64,000 nt of DNA. Origin: Paenibacillus sediminis (GTDB lineage: Bacteria > Bacillota > Bacilli > Paenibacillales > Paenibacillaceae). This document shows positions 37,155-46,465 of the stretch, one piece after another (the first letter of the stretch is position 1; every line of letters begins with the position of its first letter). Position numbers and translations under genes: made by a program. The notes below the pieces were generated by a model, which had not been told where the DNA came from, did no database searches, and worked only from the letters and a program-made list of their open reading frames with translations. The DNA is taken from assembly GCF_017873765.1 (NCBI RefSeq), contig NZ_JAGGKP010000009.1, positions 19,054-83,053 on the forward strand. The letters are read 5' to 3'.

Positions 37155-37195
37155 AAACAAGCTGGCGCCTGTTGAATCAGGCGTCAGCTTGTTTT
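37155..37195. terminator. Bidirectional terminator between sodA and mutY
   Basis: AAACAAGCTGGCGCCTG and CAGGCGTCAGCTTGTTT arms with a six-base loop. The right end reaches the last codons of mutY. Confidence 0.88.
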
Positions 37196-38354
37196 AATGG
37201 GAATCAAAGTATGAGTTCAAAATTTTAATAAATACATTAGGAAAGGCGTACCCCTCCATATCTTCCTGACGAATCCAGCGATATTCTCGTTCATCTTCCT
37301 CTCGATTGGAATCATATGATGTACGTTGCTCCGCGACAAAGGCCGCTGCTGCGTCTTGCAGCTTAGACTTGAATACTCGCATATTCCAATGAATATGACT
37401 AAACGTATGCTCTGCATCCATGAAATGCATAATCGGTCTTACGTATAACCCTTCTTCCTCAGAGAGCGCCCCAGCTAAGCGGTCCATGGCCGGACCTTCC
37501 GGCAGCGCAGCTCCTTGATCTGGAGACGAAGCAGATGCGAGCACATGCGGCAATTCCCACATCCGCGCAAGCAAGCCGCTGCTTGGCCGCTGACGAATGA
37601 GGACGCGACCTTTATTCACCCCTTCTCCCTCTATAAGAGCCGCGAGACGATATTCGGGTCTGGGTTTCTTCGCCTTTGTCTTCATCGGAAGTGACTCCTC
37701 TTTCCCTTCAAGCCGCCCTTCACAATGCTCCATGACTGGACAAGTAAGACAATGAGGCGACTTGGGCGTGCAGACGAGCGCTCCGAGCTCCATAAGAGCT
37801 TGATTAAAGTCTGAAGCGCGGCCCTCAGGAATAAGCTCTCTTACGAGGTCTTCCATATGGGCGCGTGTGCTTCCTTTCATAATATCTTCTTCAATGAGAA
37901 AATATCGCGATAACACCCTCATCACGTTTCCATCCACTGCCGGCTCAGAACGATTAAACGCAATGCTCAGAATCGCACCCGCTGTATACGGCCCAACTCC
38001 TTTTAAAGCAAATACGGCCTCTCGATCATTCGGAATTTGACCGCCGTGCAGCTCTTTCACTTGCTTTGCCGCATGCTGCAAATTTCTTGCCCGAGAATAA
38101 TATCCGAGACCTTCCCAACTTTTGAGCACATCCTCTTCAGGAGCGTCAGCCAAAGATTCAACGGTTGGAAAACGTTCGATAAATCGGTTAAAGTAGGGGA
38201 TGACGGTGTCTACACGTGTTTGTTGAAGCATAATTTCAGACACCCATATATAATAAGGATTTCGGTGGCGTCGCCAAGGTAAATCCCGTTTATTTTGTTC
38301 GTACCATTCTAATAAATGACTGCTAAAATATCGTTTTTGTTCACTCTTTTGCAT
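37194..38354 (-). CDS. mutY: A/G-specific adenine glycosylase
   Basis: 386 residues. Removes adenine mispaired with 8-oxoguanine. HhH-GPD domain: EIMLQQTRVDTVIPYF (catalytic Glu), GVGPYTAGAILSIAFN and VDGNVMRVLSRY (catalytic Asp). The iron-sulphur loop is CTPKSPHCLTCPVMEHC. The C-terminal NUDIX-like domain reads the damaged base. Start ATG 38354 follows AAAGGAG; it overlaps the acpS end by 14 bases. A longer in-frame start at 38399 lacks support. Confidence 0.95.
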   Translation of the reverse strand: MQKSEQKRYFSSHLLEWYEQNKRDLPWRRHRNPYYIWVSEIMLQQTRVDTVIPYFNRFIERFPTVESLADAPEEDVLKSWEGLGYYSRARNLQHAAKQVKELHGGQIPNDREAVFALKGVGPYTAGAILSIAFNRSEPAVDGNVMRVLSRYFLIEEDIMKGSTRAHMEDLVRELIPEGRASDFNQALMELGALVCTPKSPHCLTCPVMEHCEGRLEGKEESLPMKTKAKKPRPEYRLAALIEGEGVNKGRVLIRQRPSSGLLARMWELPHVLASASSPDQGAALPEGPAMDRLAGALSEEEGLYVRPIMHFMDAEHTFSHIHWNMRVFKSKLQDAAAAFVAEQRTSYDSNREEDEREYRWIRQEDMEGYAFPNVFIKILNSYFDSH

Positions 38355-38757
38355 GGATTCTCCTTTCATTTTTCTCAACAACAACAAATGTGGAAGCAAG
38401 CTCCGTCTGATGAGAAATGCTTAAATGAATAATATATTGAGGTTCATCAGGCAAGCGAAGACGTTCCCAGGCGTGTTCTGACAACTTAACAATCGGCTTT
38501 CCAGAATCATCAGGTAAAATTTCAATATCTTTAAAGCCAATGATTTTACCGATTCCAGAGCCAAAGGCTTTCGCTACTGCTTCTTTGGCAGAGAAACGGC
38601 CGGCTAGAAATTCCACTACTTTTGAGCCTCTTTGCTTAGCCAATTCCTGCTCTGCCCCTGTTAATATACGCTCCATAAATTTATCTCCGTACGGACCGTT
38701 CATTAATAGTTCCACTCGCTTAATCTCAAGCACATCATGGCCGATACCATAGATCAT
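38341..38757 (-). CDS. acpS: Holo-[acyl-carrier-protein] synthase
   Basis: 138 residues. Transfers 4'-phosphopantetheine from CoA to ACP. Signature motifs YGIGHDVLEIKRVELL (metal Asp) and FLAGRFSAKEAVAKAFGSGIG (catalytic Glu) are intact, and ISHQTELASTFVVVEK is at the end. Start placed at ATG 38757; the upstream GTG at 38766 is too close to GGAG. Overlaps mutY. Confidence 0.95.
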   Translation of the reverse strand: MIYGIGHDVLEIKRVELLMNGPYGDKFMERILTGAEQELAKQRGSKVVEFLAGRFSAKEAVAKAFGSGIGKIIGFKDIEILPDDSGKPIVKLSEHAWERLRLPDEPQYIIHLSISHQTELASTFVVVEKNERRIHAKE

Positions 38758-38903
38758 CCCGTACACCTACTCCTCTTTCAGACATACTGTTCATATTGTA
38801 ACAATCTATGACGGACATTGCCATTCATAAGTGCATGAAATGTATAGCAAGAGAGCAAGAAACGTCAAAATTTTCCGAATCGAAGTCGATATAATAATAA
38901 CTA

Positions 38904-38915
38904 CAGACCGGTCTG
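38904..38915. promoter_or_regulatory. Palindrome in the leader of the AraC gene
   Basis: CAGACCGGTCTG, 12-base perfect palindrome directly before the GGAGG ribosome site and about ten bases after a TATAAT at 38890. Possible operator or early-leader hairpin. Confidence 0.4.
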
Positions 38916-38925
38916 GAGGTAATGA

Positions 38926-39822
38926 ATGAATAGTATTGCGCGTATTCAGCTAACCCTCGATTACATTGAGGATCATCTTAGTGAATCCATATCGTTAACC
39001 GATTTAGCGAAAATTGCTTCTTACTCAGAGTATCACTATCACCGCATGTTCCAGCAGTTCGTTGGCGAGCCTGTCATGAGCTACATGCGCAAGCGCCGCC
39101 TCTCCCGTGCTGCTGAGGATTTGATCTCTTCTTATAAAAGAGTGATTGATATCGCCTTTGATTACGGGTATCAATCACATGAGACATTTACACGCGCATT
39201 CCGAAAAACATTCGGCATGATGCCTACCGAATGCCGCAAGCGCGGTCAATGTCCAGAGCTGTTTCCTAAAGCATCTCTTCACGCACTAATGCTATATCAA
39301 AATCAAAATTTTGGAGGTATTATTATGGAAGCTAGAATCGTCGAATTGGGTCCATTGAAAGTAACCGGGTATGCAGTAGAATCAACCGTAGAGAATGGGA
39401 AAAATCGAGAAGATATTCCGGCATTTTGGCAACATTATTTAAAGAATAATTTAGCTGGCACCATCCCAGGCAAAAGAAATGAACATGTTGAGCTCGGCGT
39501 TTGCACCGAATTTACGAATGACGGTAAGTTCAAATATGTTATTGGCTACGAAGCAGATGAACACGTCCAAACATCCTCTGATCTTGTGAAAATTGAAGTG
39601 CCGGCTGCTACTTATGCGGTCTTCACTACGCCCAAGGCAGCCCCTGAGCAGTTCAGCTCCTCCATTCATCAGACATGGGATGCGATCTTCTCCGAATGGT
39701 TCCCGCATTCAGGATACGAACATGCACACTCGCCTGAATTAGAATGGTATGATCACCGTTCACTTGGACCCGATACTCAGCAAATGGATATTTATATCCC
39801 TGTGATCAAGGTTAAGGAATAG
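38926..39822 (+). CDS. AraC-family regulator with GyrI-like effector domain
   Basis: 298 residues. Two helix-turn-helix units at residues 1-105: ISLTDLAKIASYSEYHYHRM and DIAFDYGYQSHETFTRAFRK. A linker follows, then a GyrI/SOUL-like small-molecule domain from about 130 (ARIVELGPLKVTGYAVEST), ending LGPDTQQMDIYIPV. This Rob/SoxS-like layout fits sensing of a drug or toxic small molecule. The start follows GGAGG. Single gene with its own terminator. Confidence 0.93.
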   Translation: MNSIARIQLTLDYIEDHLSESISLTDLAKIASYSEYHYHRMFQQFVGEPVMSYMRKRRLSRAAEDLISSYKRVIDIAFDYGYQSHETFTRAFRKTFGMMPTECRKRGQCPELFPKASLHALMLYQNQNFGGIIMEARIVELGPLKVTGYAVESTVENGKNREDIPAFWQHYLKNNLAGTIPGKRNEHVELGVCTEFTNDGKFKYVIGYEADEHVQTSSDLVKIEVPAATYAVFTTPKAAPEQFSSSIHQTWDAIFSEWFPHSGYEHAHSPELEWYDHRSLGPDTQQMDIYIPVIKVKE

Positions 39823-39832
39823 TCAAAAGCAC

Positions 39833-39870
39833 AAAAAAGCCATCTTAGCGTAACCTGCTAAGATGGCTTT
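39833..39870. terminator. Bidirectional terminator
   Basis: GCCATCTTAGC and GCTAAGATGGC arms, seven-base loop, A run before and T run after, between the AraC gene and nadE. Confidence 0.88.
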
Positions 39871-39886
39871 GCTGTTAAGTATTCTA

Positions 39887-40696
39887 TTAAATACCTGGAA
39901 TGCTGCTGCGTTTATGTTCGGACCTCATATAATAGCTTTCCAGACGTTCCTTCGCTTCTGGACGAATTTCTTTGCCTTCTAAATAGTCACTGTTCTCGTC
40001 ATAAGTAATACCGAGCTCACCCTCATCCGTTTGCCCTTCCCAAAGACCAGCCGTCGGCGCTTTATCAAGCACACTTTGCGGTACACCAAGGTATGCGGCA
40101 ATTTGACGAACTTGACGCTTATTCAGCGTACTGAGCGGCGTAATGTCTACAGCTCCGTCACCCCACTTCGTATAGAACCCAGTAATGGCTTCAGAAGCAT
40201 GGTCAGTCCCGACAACAAGCAGTTTTAGTTCAAAAGCTAATGCATACTGCGTCACCATGCGGATTCTCGCCTTCACATTCCCTTTGCCTTGATAGCTTAT
40301 ATGGCGAGGCGTTCCAAGGTCCTTAAAGCCTTGTTCAACTTCAAGCACCACTTCGTTCACCGCATCTTCGATGTTCGTCTCTACTGTATATTTAAGCTGA
40401 AACGCCCGTGCTACTGCATAGCTGTCCTCGATATCGACTTGCGTCCCGTAAGGCTGAAATACACCAAGTGTCATGTACTCTTCGCCTGTTTCTTCCGTTA
40501 ACTCATCTGTTGCCTTCTTGCAGAGACCTGTTGTCACGGCACTGTCAATTCCGCCGCTAATGGCGATAAGCAGACCTTTGGTTCCTGATTTGCGTATGTA
40601 CTCTTTCAAAAAATCAACACGTTTGCGTACTTCTTCCTCAGGATTAATTGTCGGTTTTACACCCAAACGGGCAATGATCTCTTCTTGTAAACTCAT
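39887..40696 (-). CDS. nadE: NAD synthetase, ammonia-dependent
   Basis: 269 residues. Amidates nicotinate adenine dinucleotide to NAD+. P-loop LIAISGGIDSAVTTGL is the N-type ATP pyrophosphatase motif; KTPTAGLWEGQTDEGELG-like ending is seen as APTAGLWEGQTDEGELGI. No glutaminase domain, so it uses free ammonia, like the Bacillus enzyme. Good ribosome context. Leftward, single. Confidence 0.95.
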   Translation of the reverse strand: MSLQEEIIARLGVKPTINPEEEVRKRVDFLKEYIRKSGTKGLLIAISGGIDSAVTTGLCKKATDELTEETGEEYMTLGVFQPYGTQVDIEDSYAVARAFQLKYTVETNIEDAVNEVVLEVEQGFKDLGTPRHISYQGKGNVKARIRMVTQYALAFELKLLVVGTDHASEAITGFYTKWGDGAVDITPLSTLNKRQVRQIAAYLGVPQSVLDKAPTAGLWEGQTDEGELGITYDENSDYLEGKEIRPEAKERLESYYMRSEHKRSSIPGI

Positions 40697-40734
40697 TGCT
40701 AAACACCTGCCTTAATAGTATGAATCAATCAAGT

Positions 40735-40772
40735 AAAAAGCCCCACTACTCGGGTTACCGAAGCTGCGGGGC
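40735..40772 (-). terminator. Terminator of the bacilliredoxin gene
   Basis: Outer GCCCC/GGGGC arms with an inner CTTCGG/CCCGAG-like stem, T5 on the minus strand. Confidence 0.75.
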
Positions 40773-40789
40773 GATGCTGTCATATCCTC

Positions 40790-41224
40790 TTACCGGCACA
40801 GACGGTCAAAAGCGCTAGTTAAATCTGCAGCAATTTCTTCTGCTGAACGGTTCTCCACTTGATGACGTTCAATGAAATGAACGAGTTCTCCGTCTTTCAT
40901 CAAAGCGATGGAAGGTGAAGATGGCGGATAAGGAGCGAAATATTCACGTGCTTTCGCAGTTGCTTCTTTATCTTGTCCGGCAAACACCGTAAATAGATGA
41001 TCCGGTACGATATCATGCTGCAGAGCTTTGGCAACACCAGGTCTTGCCAGGCCAGCCGCACATCCGCAAACGGAGTTGACAACAACTAGAGCTGTTCCTT
41101 TCACATTAGGAAGATTCGCTTCCACTTCTTCAGGAGTACGAAGCTCCTTAAATCCGATATTTGTCAGTTCATCCCTCATCGGTTGAACCATATCTCTCAT
41201 ATATTGTTCAAAAGACATGGACAT
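40790..41224 (-). CDS. Bacilliredoxin, BrxA/BrxB family
   Basis: 144 residues, thioredoxin-like fold with the hallmark CGC active site in VVNSVCGCAAGLARPG. Removes bacillithiol from proteins after oxidative stress. The start follows AAGGAG with nine-base spacing. Together with Bcp, MsrA, fRMsr and two SODs it points to a bacillithiol-using organism with strong redox defence. Confidence 0.94.
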   Translation of the reverse strand: MSMSFEQYMRDMVQPMRDELTNIGFKELRTPEEVEANLPNVKGTALVVVNSVCGCAAGLARPGVAKALQHDIVPDHLFTVFAGQDKEATAKAREYFAPYPPSSPSIALMKDGELVHFIERHQVENRSAEEIAADLTSAFDRLCR

Positions 41225-41342
41225 TTACTTTCACTCCTTATTACAAACGTTAGAATGTTACAAAAGGTAACTAATCTACCTCTTATTATACATTCAAGTG
41301 ATGTGAAATGAAAGCAACGAATAAGGAACTGACACACGGATA

Positions 41343-41456
41343 TTAGGTAGAAGGACGGTTAGGTCCTGTAAGTTTTTTATTTTGCCCTTGTGTTTGGTTT
41401 TGACGATTTTTATTTTGCTGTTCTTGCTGTTCTTGCTCCTTGGAGCGATTATCCAT
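41343..41456 (-). CDS. Tiny Gln/Asn-rich protein, 37 residues
   Basis: Short gene, 37 codons, from ATG 41456, eight bases after AGGAGG. Composition is very hydrophilic (MDNRSKEQEQQEQQ...), ending KKLTGPNRPST. The composition and the clean C-terminal motif suggest a small spore-associated or SASP-like protein, but I do not recognise the family with confidence. Lies between the sensor kinase and bacilliredoxin genes, leftward. Confidence 0.65.
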   Translation of the reverse strand: MDNRSKEQEQQEQQNKNRQNQTQGQNKKLTGPNRPST

Positions 41457-41513
41457 GGAGGGCACCTCCTTTCGGGAATCAATCTAACCTATTATGACTC
41501 CGTACAGGGCAAA

Positions 41514-43208
41514 TTATCCATGAGGAGCGTTCTTAAATACGACTGCAAAAGTTGTGCCTCTTCCCTCTTCCGAATCCACCACAATCGTGCCGTTATGTCG
41601 TTCCGCAATACTAATACAGAGTGCCAAGCCAAGACCTGTCCCTTTCGCTTTTGTCGTGTAGAAAGGTTCGAACAGCTTGTCTTGCACAGGCTTTGGAATT
41701 CCAGGACCTGTGTCGCTGACTCTAAGCTCCACATTGTCTGCAGCTGCGATCGTCTCGATCGTTAACACGCCTCTGTCTTCCATCGCCTCCATCGCATTGC
41801 GCGACAAATTGAGCAGAAGCTGCTTTATTTCTTTAGAATTGAGCTGCATGTCTGGGACATGCTCAGAAAGCTTGAGTTCGATGCTTTGACCTCTTAAATT
41901 CGCATCAGCCCATAGAAGCGGACTTAAATCATGAATAATATCATGCAGATGACATTCTTCCTTCTCCACGATTCGATTTTGGGCAAGCGACAAAAAGTCA
42001 CTAATAATACCGTTGGCTCGGTCAAGCTCTTCTAGTACGATTTTATAATAATGATCTAAGGAACTTGGACTCTTCTCACGCATAAGCTGCATGAACCCTC
42101 GTACTACAGCCATAGGGTTTCGAATTTCATGGGTGATGCTAGCCGCCATTTGTCCGACTAAACTAAGCCTTTCTGCATGTCCAAGCTCAGAACGCAATAG
42201 TTCGAGCTCTGTAATATCCTGGCCAATTACAACAGCTCCAGTAACTTCATCGGAGTAACTTTTCAAAGGATATGAACTGATAAGATATGTATGCGAACCG
42301 TCATATACCAGTTCATTGGCAGTATCTGTACCTTCCAGCGCTTTTTCAATTCCTGTCGGAATCGATGTTAACACCATCTGCAATACACGAATCAACTCTT
42401 GCCCTATCAACTGCTCTTTAACTAGCGCCTGTAGCTTCCCCTTGTCCCTAATAAACTGCAGCAGCGGAAAATTTACCGATTGAATTCGTCCGAAGCGATC
42501 AATAGATGTGATGCAAAAAGGAATTCGATCTGTAATTTGGCGCATTTTCTCCACTTCGACAATATAACTATCTGATATGCGTCTAATCTGCTCGCGCAGT
42601 TCAATTCTCTCAAGCGTCATCTCAATAAGATAGATCATAAAGCAGCCTGTCACGACATAAGCAACTAAATAAAACACGGAGTCTGCTCTCGTGAAAATAG
42701 TCCAGCCTGCCCTGCTCTCGACAATGGGAGAAACTAGCAAGAGAGAGGCGCCGATAAATACATAAATTGAAATCTTTTGTAATTTGATAAGGAGACATTT
42801 TCTATTAAAGTGTGTAACAGAAAGAAAGAGAAGCGGATATACGAGAACCCCTGTATCCAGCAAAAAGCTGGGAAGATTCACGTCGTCCGTAAATAACAGA
42901 TAGAGCACAATATAGAAAACGACAAGCAAAACGCCATTTCTGTACTTGCTGTACAATATGCCCACAAAAAGCGGCAGCAACCCTAGGTTGATCGTTACAA
43001 AATCTAATAGACTGCTGGAAAACAAAAAACAAAGCAGTATGCTTAATCCGCAACAAATGGACAGTACCATTCGAAAGCTCTGCTTGAGATGATGACTAGA
43101 TCCCTGACTTAACCGATTCCACCTTTCCATAACTATAGAGAAACATACTACAGAAGATGCTGTTATGAGTACTTGCAGTAATATTTCTTTAACAGCGGAA
43201 TGAATAAT
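41514..43208 (-). CDS. Sensor histidine kinase, multi-pass membrane, PAS domain (KinB-like)
   Basis: Five or six N-terminal helices, a PAS-like sensor (about residues 225-330), HisKA (SITHEIRNPMAVVRGFMQL with phospho-His) and HATPase_c (NLSRNAMEAM, DTGPGIP, GTGLGLALCI). No response regulator is adjacent, typical of sporulation phosphorelay kinases such as KinB. Start choice: the ATG at 43130 has no ribosome site, and 26 extra in-frame codons upstream encode the first helix. No ATG, GTG or TTG occurs there, but ATT at 43208 is seven bases after AGGGGGGG, so I infer an ATT start. Confidence 0.85.
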   Translation of the reverse strand: MIHSAVKEILLQVLITASSVVCFSIVMERWNRLSQGSSHHLKQSFRMVLSICCGLSILLCFLFSSSLLDFVTINLGLLPLFVGILYSKYRNGVLLVVFYIVLYLLFTDDVNLPSFLLDTGVLVYPLLFLSVTHFNRKCLLIKLQKISIYVFIGASLLLVSPIVESRAGWTIFTRADSVFYLVAYVVTGCFMIYLIEMTLERIELREQIRRISDSYIVEVEKMRQITDRIPFCITSIDRFGRIQSVNFPLLQFIRDKGKLQALVKEQLIGQELIRVLQMVLTSIPTGIEKALEGTDTANELVYDGSHTYLISSYPLKSYSDEVTGAVVIGQDITELELLRSELGHAERLSLVGQMAASITHEIRNPMAVVRGFMQLMREKSPSSLDHYYKIVLEELDRANGIISDFLSLAQNRIVEKEECHLHDIIHDLSPLLWADANLRGQSIELKLSEHVPDMQLNSKEIKQLLLNLSRNAMEAMEDRGVLTIETIAAADNVELRVSDTGPGIPKPVQDKLFEPFYTTKAKGTGLGLALCISIAERHNGTIVVDSEEGRGTTFAVVFKNAPHG

Positions 43209-43433
43209 CGCAGGTCCCCCCCTAACTGAGCTGTTCGAATCGTTGTTCGATATGTATTTCGATTAAAACACATAAGGTAATTAATTACAATATACCCAGC
43301 AAACTACTTTTGACATTGAAATAAATATAGATAAAGGTTGTTTTTAAACTTCAGCAAAGTCGTTTACAATAACAATAAGATTTGATATACAACAATATGG
43401 CTTGCAAATATGAATGATATAAAGGAGTTTTCC

Positions 43434-44714
43434 ATGAAAACATATGATGTCATCGTCATCGGAGGAGGACCTTCGGGACTTATGGCCTGTATCGCTGCGG
43501 CAGAAAGAAAGGCGTCTGTCCTCTTGATAGATAAAGGAAATAAGCTGGGCCGTAAACTGGGCATATCTGGCGGTGGCCGGTGCAACGTAACGAATGTGAA
43601 GGAAACAGAGGAGCTGATTGCACATATTCCGGGTAACGGCCGATTTTTATACAGCGCTTTTCAGCATTTTAACAACCGCGACATTATCGCTTTTTTCGAG
43701 AAATTAGGCATTGCGTTAAAAGAAGAGGATAATGGACGAATGTTCCCGGTATCCGATAAAGCAAAGACGGTCGTCGATGCACTCGTTGGTAAAGTACAAT
43801 CTCTTGGTGTAGACATTCTCGTCAATCAACCTGTCCGGGAAGTGTTGTACAATGAACATTCTGTAACTGGCGTAAGACTTGAGTCAGGGAAAACGATCGA
43901 TGCGAAGAACGTTATTATAGCAACGGGCGGTAAATCTGTCCCTCATACCGGATCGACTGGTGACGGATATCCTTGGGCCGAAGCAGCCGGTCATACGATT
44001 ACAGAGCTTTACCCAACAGAAGTACCCATCACGTCCCAAGAGAAATGGATACAGAGCAAGGAGCTGCAAGGGCTGTCTTTACGAAATGTCGAGCTGTCTG
44101 TCCTGAATCCAAAAGGAAAAACGGTAATTAAACATTACGGAGATATGATATTTACCCATTTTGGCATTTCCGGACCGATCGCCCTTCGCTGCAGCCAGTT
44201 CATTCGACAAGTTCAGAAAAAATTCGATGTTCGAGAAGTAACGATGAGCATCGATTTGTTCCCTGGTTATTCGGCGGCTTCATTACAAGATGAGCTCTAT
44301 AACAAATTAAAACAAGAACCTAAGAAGGCGCTGAAAAATGTGCTGAAAGGCATTATTCCCGAGCGGATGCTGCCTCTGCTTCTGTCTAGAGCGCAACTGC
44401 GCGAAGACGTGACGTTCGACCATTTGCCTAAAGAACCGTGGATGCGGTTCATAGAAGAACTGAAAAACTTTACATTTAAAGTAAACGGGACCCGTTCTCT
44501 TGAGGAGGCCTTTGTGACTGGAGGAGGCGTCAACCTGAAAGAAATTTCACCGAAAACGATGGAATCTAAGCTCAAATCAGGTTTATTCTTCTGCGGTGAG
44601 ATTCTCGATATTCACGGTTATACTGGCGGATATAATATTACTGCGGCTTTCTCGACCGGGTATACGGCAGGGAAGCATGCGGCAGAAAGAGTACAAGAGC
44701 AAGTAGAAGGGTGA
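43434..44714 (+). CDS. FAD-dependent oxidoreductase, BaiN/HI0933 family
   Basis: 426 residues. N-terminal FAD Rossmann motif [19 protein letters not shown], then the family signature [14 protein letters not shown] and [21 protein letters not shown]-terminal [18 protein letters not shown] is characteristic of this group (BaiN, YhiN, YtfP). True start ATG 43434 follows AAAGGAG; a longer ATG at 43410 precedes that site. Physiological substrate unknown in Bacillales. Confidence 0.93.
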   Translation: MKTYDVIVIGGGPSGLMACIAAAERKASVLLIDKGNKLGRKLGISGGGRCNVTNVKETEELIAHIPGNGRFLYSAFQHFNNRDIIAFFEKLGIALKEEDNGRMFPVSDKAKTVVDALVGKVQSLGVDILVNQPVREVLYNEHSVTGVRLESGKTIDAKNVIIATGGKSVPHTGSTGDGYPWAEAAGHTITELYPTEVPITSQEKWIQSKELQGLSLRNVELSVLNPKGKTVIKHYGDMIFTHFGISGPIALRCSQFIRQVQKKFDVREVTMSIDLFPGYSAASLQDELYNKLKQEPKKALKNVLKGIIPERMLPLLLSRAQLREDVTFDHLPKEPWMRFIEELKNFTFKVNGTRSLEEAFVTGGGVNLKEISPKTMESKLKSGLFFCGEILDIHGYTGGYNITAAFSTGYTAGKHAAERVQEQVEG

Positions 44715-44719
44715 TAGAT

Positions 44720-44755
44720 GAAAGGCGTACGATCCAATTTGGATGTACGCCTTTC
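44720..44755. terminator. Terminator between convergent genes
   Basis: GAAAGGCGTAC and GTACGCCTTTC arms, 14-base loop with further GATCC/GGAT pairing. Confidence 0.8.
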
Positions 44756-44757
44756 AT

Positions 44758-45156
44758 TTATGCGTTAACGTCGCCTGAAAATCCGCCATAGGATTCACCA
44801 AAATGATTATTCTCATCATGATCTGTGTTGGAACCGCGAGACTGCTCAGCCTTATCACTGCTGTACAATTCCGAAAAATCCTCGTTGACGACATGAGCAG
44901 GGATCGGAATGTCATCTACGCCCATTTCTCCGTACAGTAAGTTGTCTTGTGATAAACTTTGCGCATTCATAATGACCCCGCCGTGCGCCTGGGCAATTTC
45001 CAGCATCGAAGTTATGTCTTGATGGTCCATATGAACGTGCAGCGCATTACCATAGCTGGCGTGTACGGGTCGATATCCTAGCTCTTGAAGCGTATCTAAA
45101 GCCTGGTTTGCGCTATACGGATCTGGAAATTGAAAAGTAATGGCTGTTTCTTGCAT
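44758..45156 (-). CDS. Hypothetical protein with ferredoxin-like N-terminal half
   Basis: 132 residues. The first 65 alternate beta and helix (FQFPDPYSANQALDTLQELG), like a ferredoxin-like fold; the rest is acidic and disordered, rich in Asp, Asn, His and Ser (SNTDHDENNHFGES). GGAGG lies 12 bases before the ATG. Follows ecsB by 46 bases in the same direction. Not recognised; the acidic His-rich tail could bind metal. Confidence 0.65.
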   Translation of the reverse strand: MQETAITFQFPDPYSANQALDTLQELGYRPVHASYGNALHVHMDHQDITSMLEIAQAHGGVIMNAQSLSQDNLLYGEMGVDDIPIPAHVVNEDFSELYSSDKAEQSRGSNTDHDENNHFGESYGGFSGDVNA

Positions 45157-45201
45157 TAGCTCTCTTATCCTCCTGTTATGGATCGTCTATACATTCACAT
45201 G

Positions 45202-46446
45202 CTAATATGCCCTTCGTTTCCAAAACAATACACCAAAACGTGATATAGACATCGTTAGAAATAAACTAACAGGAATCATAATGATAGGCCCCCACCAAGC
45301 GGAGAAGACAGCAAGACCAGCTGCGAATCCTAAGCAGATACTAGGGATCAGCATTAGTCCTTGAACGGCAAATTTAGATCCGTCGATAACCACCTCATCT
45401 TGGAAAGGAAGAATCGTGATAAATTCACTCGTAATGTAAGCCTTCCAAAAGCTAGACATCCAATAATAATGCAGGAATAGAAGTGCTAAATAAACAATTA
45501 GATTTGCTGGGGGAGGTGGCAAGAGAACTGCCGCGATACTTAGCGCTGTCAATTGAAAATAAGCCTTGCTTTGACCCCAATTTCGATAGAATGCTTTAAT
45601 AGCCGAAGCCGCCAAACGATGAGCAGGCTTCTGTGAACGTATCAGCTGATTGGATTTACGAAAGATCCATGGTTTTCTATGGATTCGCTTCGGTTTATCT
45701 ACGCTGTTCAGCAAAATTAAAGCGGTTAGCTTGGTTCGCTGAACCTGATCCTCTCTGACGTCATTGTAAAACGTGCCTCGTAAATGTATTCTCCTATGTA
45801 TGAATAACGTAATAACAATAGCCAGTCCTGAGCTTAATATGAAGAGTCTATCAGGTTTATTACTCCAAGTTGCCCATGCCATCAAAAATGCGCTGCTCAT
45901 CAATAGCGCGACTGGCACCTGGACAAGCCATCTTATAATCCCAGTCAAACGAATCCGAATGAAATGATAAATGATCGCCTGGAAAATGTAAGCTGCAGTC
46001 GCAAAAACATATAGACTCATCATTTCGAGCATCGTTAGTTCATAATGACGGAATAGTATTGGGGATAGTACAGCAAAGATGATACCTGTAATTACCGCCT
46101 TAAATGCCGCTGAAACAAGCAACCCCCTGACCATGATTCCTTTCATCCAATCCGGCTTCTGTCTAAGAAAGAGAACATCCGCCTCTTCAACGAACAGAAT
46201 AACTCCCCCAGTAAAAATAACGAGCTGGAGTAAAACAGCTGCAGAAACGAGTGGGATTTTGTCTAACCAAAGCGGCAAGACTTTCGTCCACAGACCATCA
46301 TACAAATTGCCAGCAAACAAAAGCCCTGGAATGAGAATGTACAGCCAGACCGTCCAATCTACTAACGATTTAATAATGCTATATTCTTGGAGCAAATAAT
46401 CTCTAACCCGGCGCCAAAATAGATGATGTGCATGTATAGAATTCAC
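45202..46446 (-). CDS. ecsB: ABC transporter permease EcsB-like
   Basis: 414 residues, about eight to ten helices. Opens with the EcsB pattern FWRRVRDYLLQEYSIIKSLVDW and has the mid-protein basic segment KPKRIHRKPWIFRKSN. EcsAB affects protein secretion, competence and sporulation in Bacillus, probably by exporting inhibitory peptides. Start is GTG 46446, seven bases after AGGAGG; the GTG at 46464 is upstream of that site. Last gene of the MFS-ecsA-ecsB unit. Confidence 0.9.
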   Translation of the reverse strand: MNSIHAHHLFWRRVRDYLLQEYSIIKSLVDWTVWLYILIPGLLFAGNLYDGLWTKVLPLWLDKIPLVSAAVLLQLVIFTGGVILFVEEADVLFLRQKPDWMKGIMVRGLLVSAAFKAVITGIIFAVLSPILFRHYELTMLEMMSLYVFATAAYIFQAIIYHFIRIRLTGIIRWLVQVPVALLMSSAFLMAWATWSNKPDRLFILSSGLAIVITLFIHRRIHLRGTFYNDVREDQVQRTKLTALILLNSVDKPKRIHRKPWIFRKSNQLIRSQKPAHRLAASAIKAFYRNWGQSKAYFQLTALSIAAVLLPPPPANLIVYLALLFLHYYWMSSFWKAYITSEFITILPFQDEVVIDGSKFAVQGLMLIPSICLGFAAGLAVFSAWWGPIIMIPVSLFLTMSISRFGVLFWKRRAY

Positions 46447-46465
46447 AAGCTCCCCTCCTCTCACC

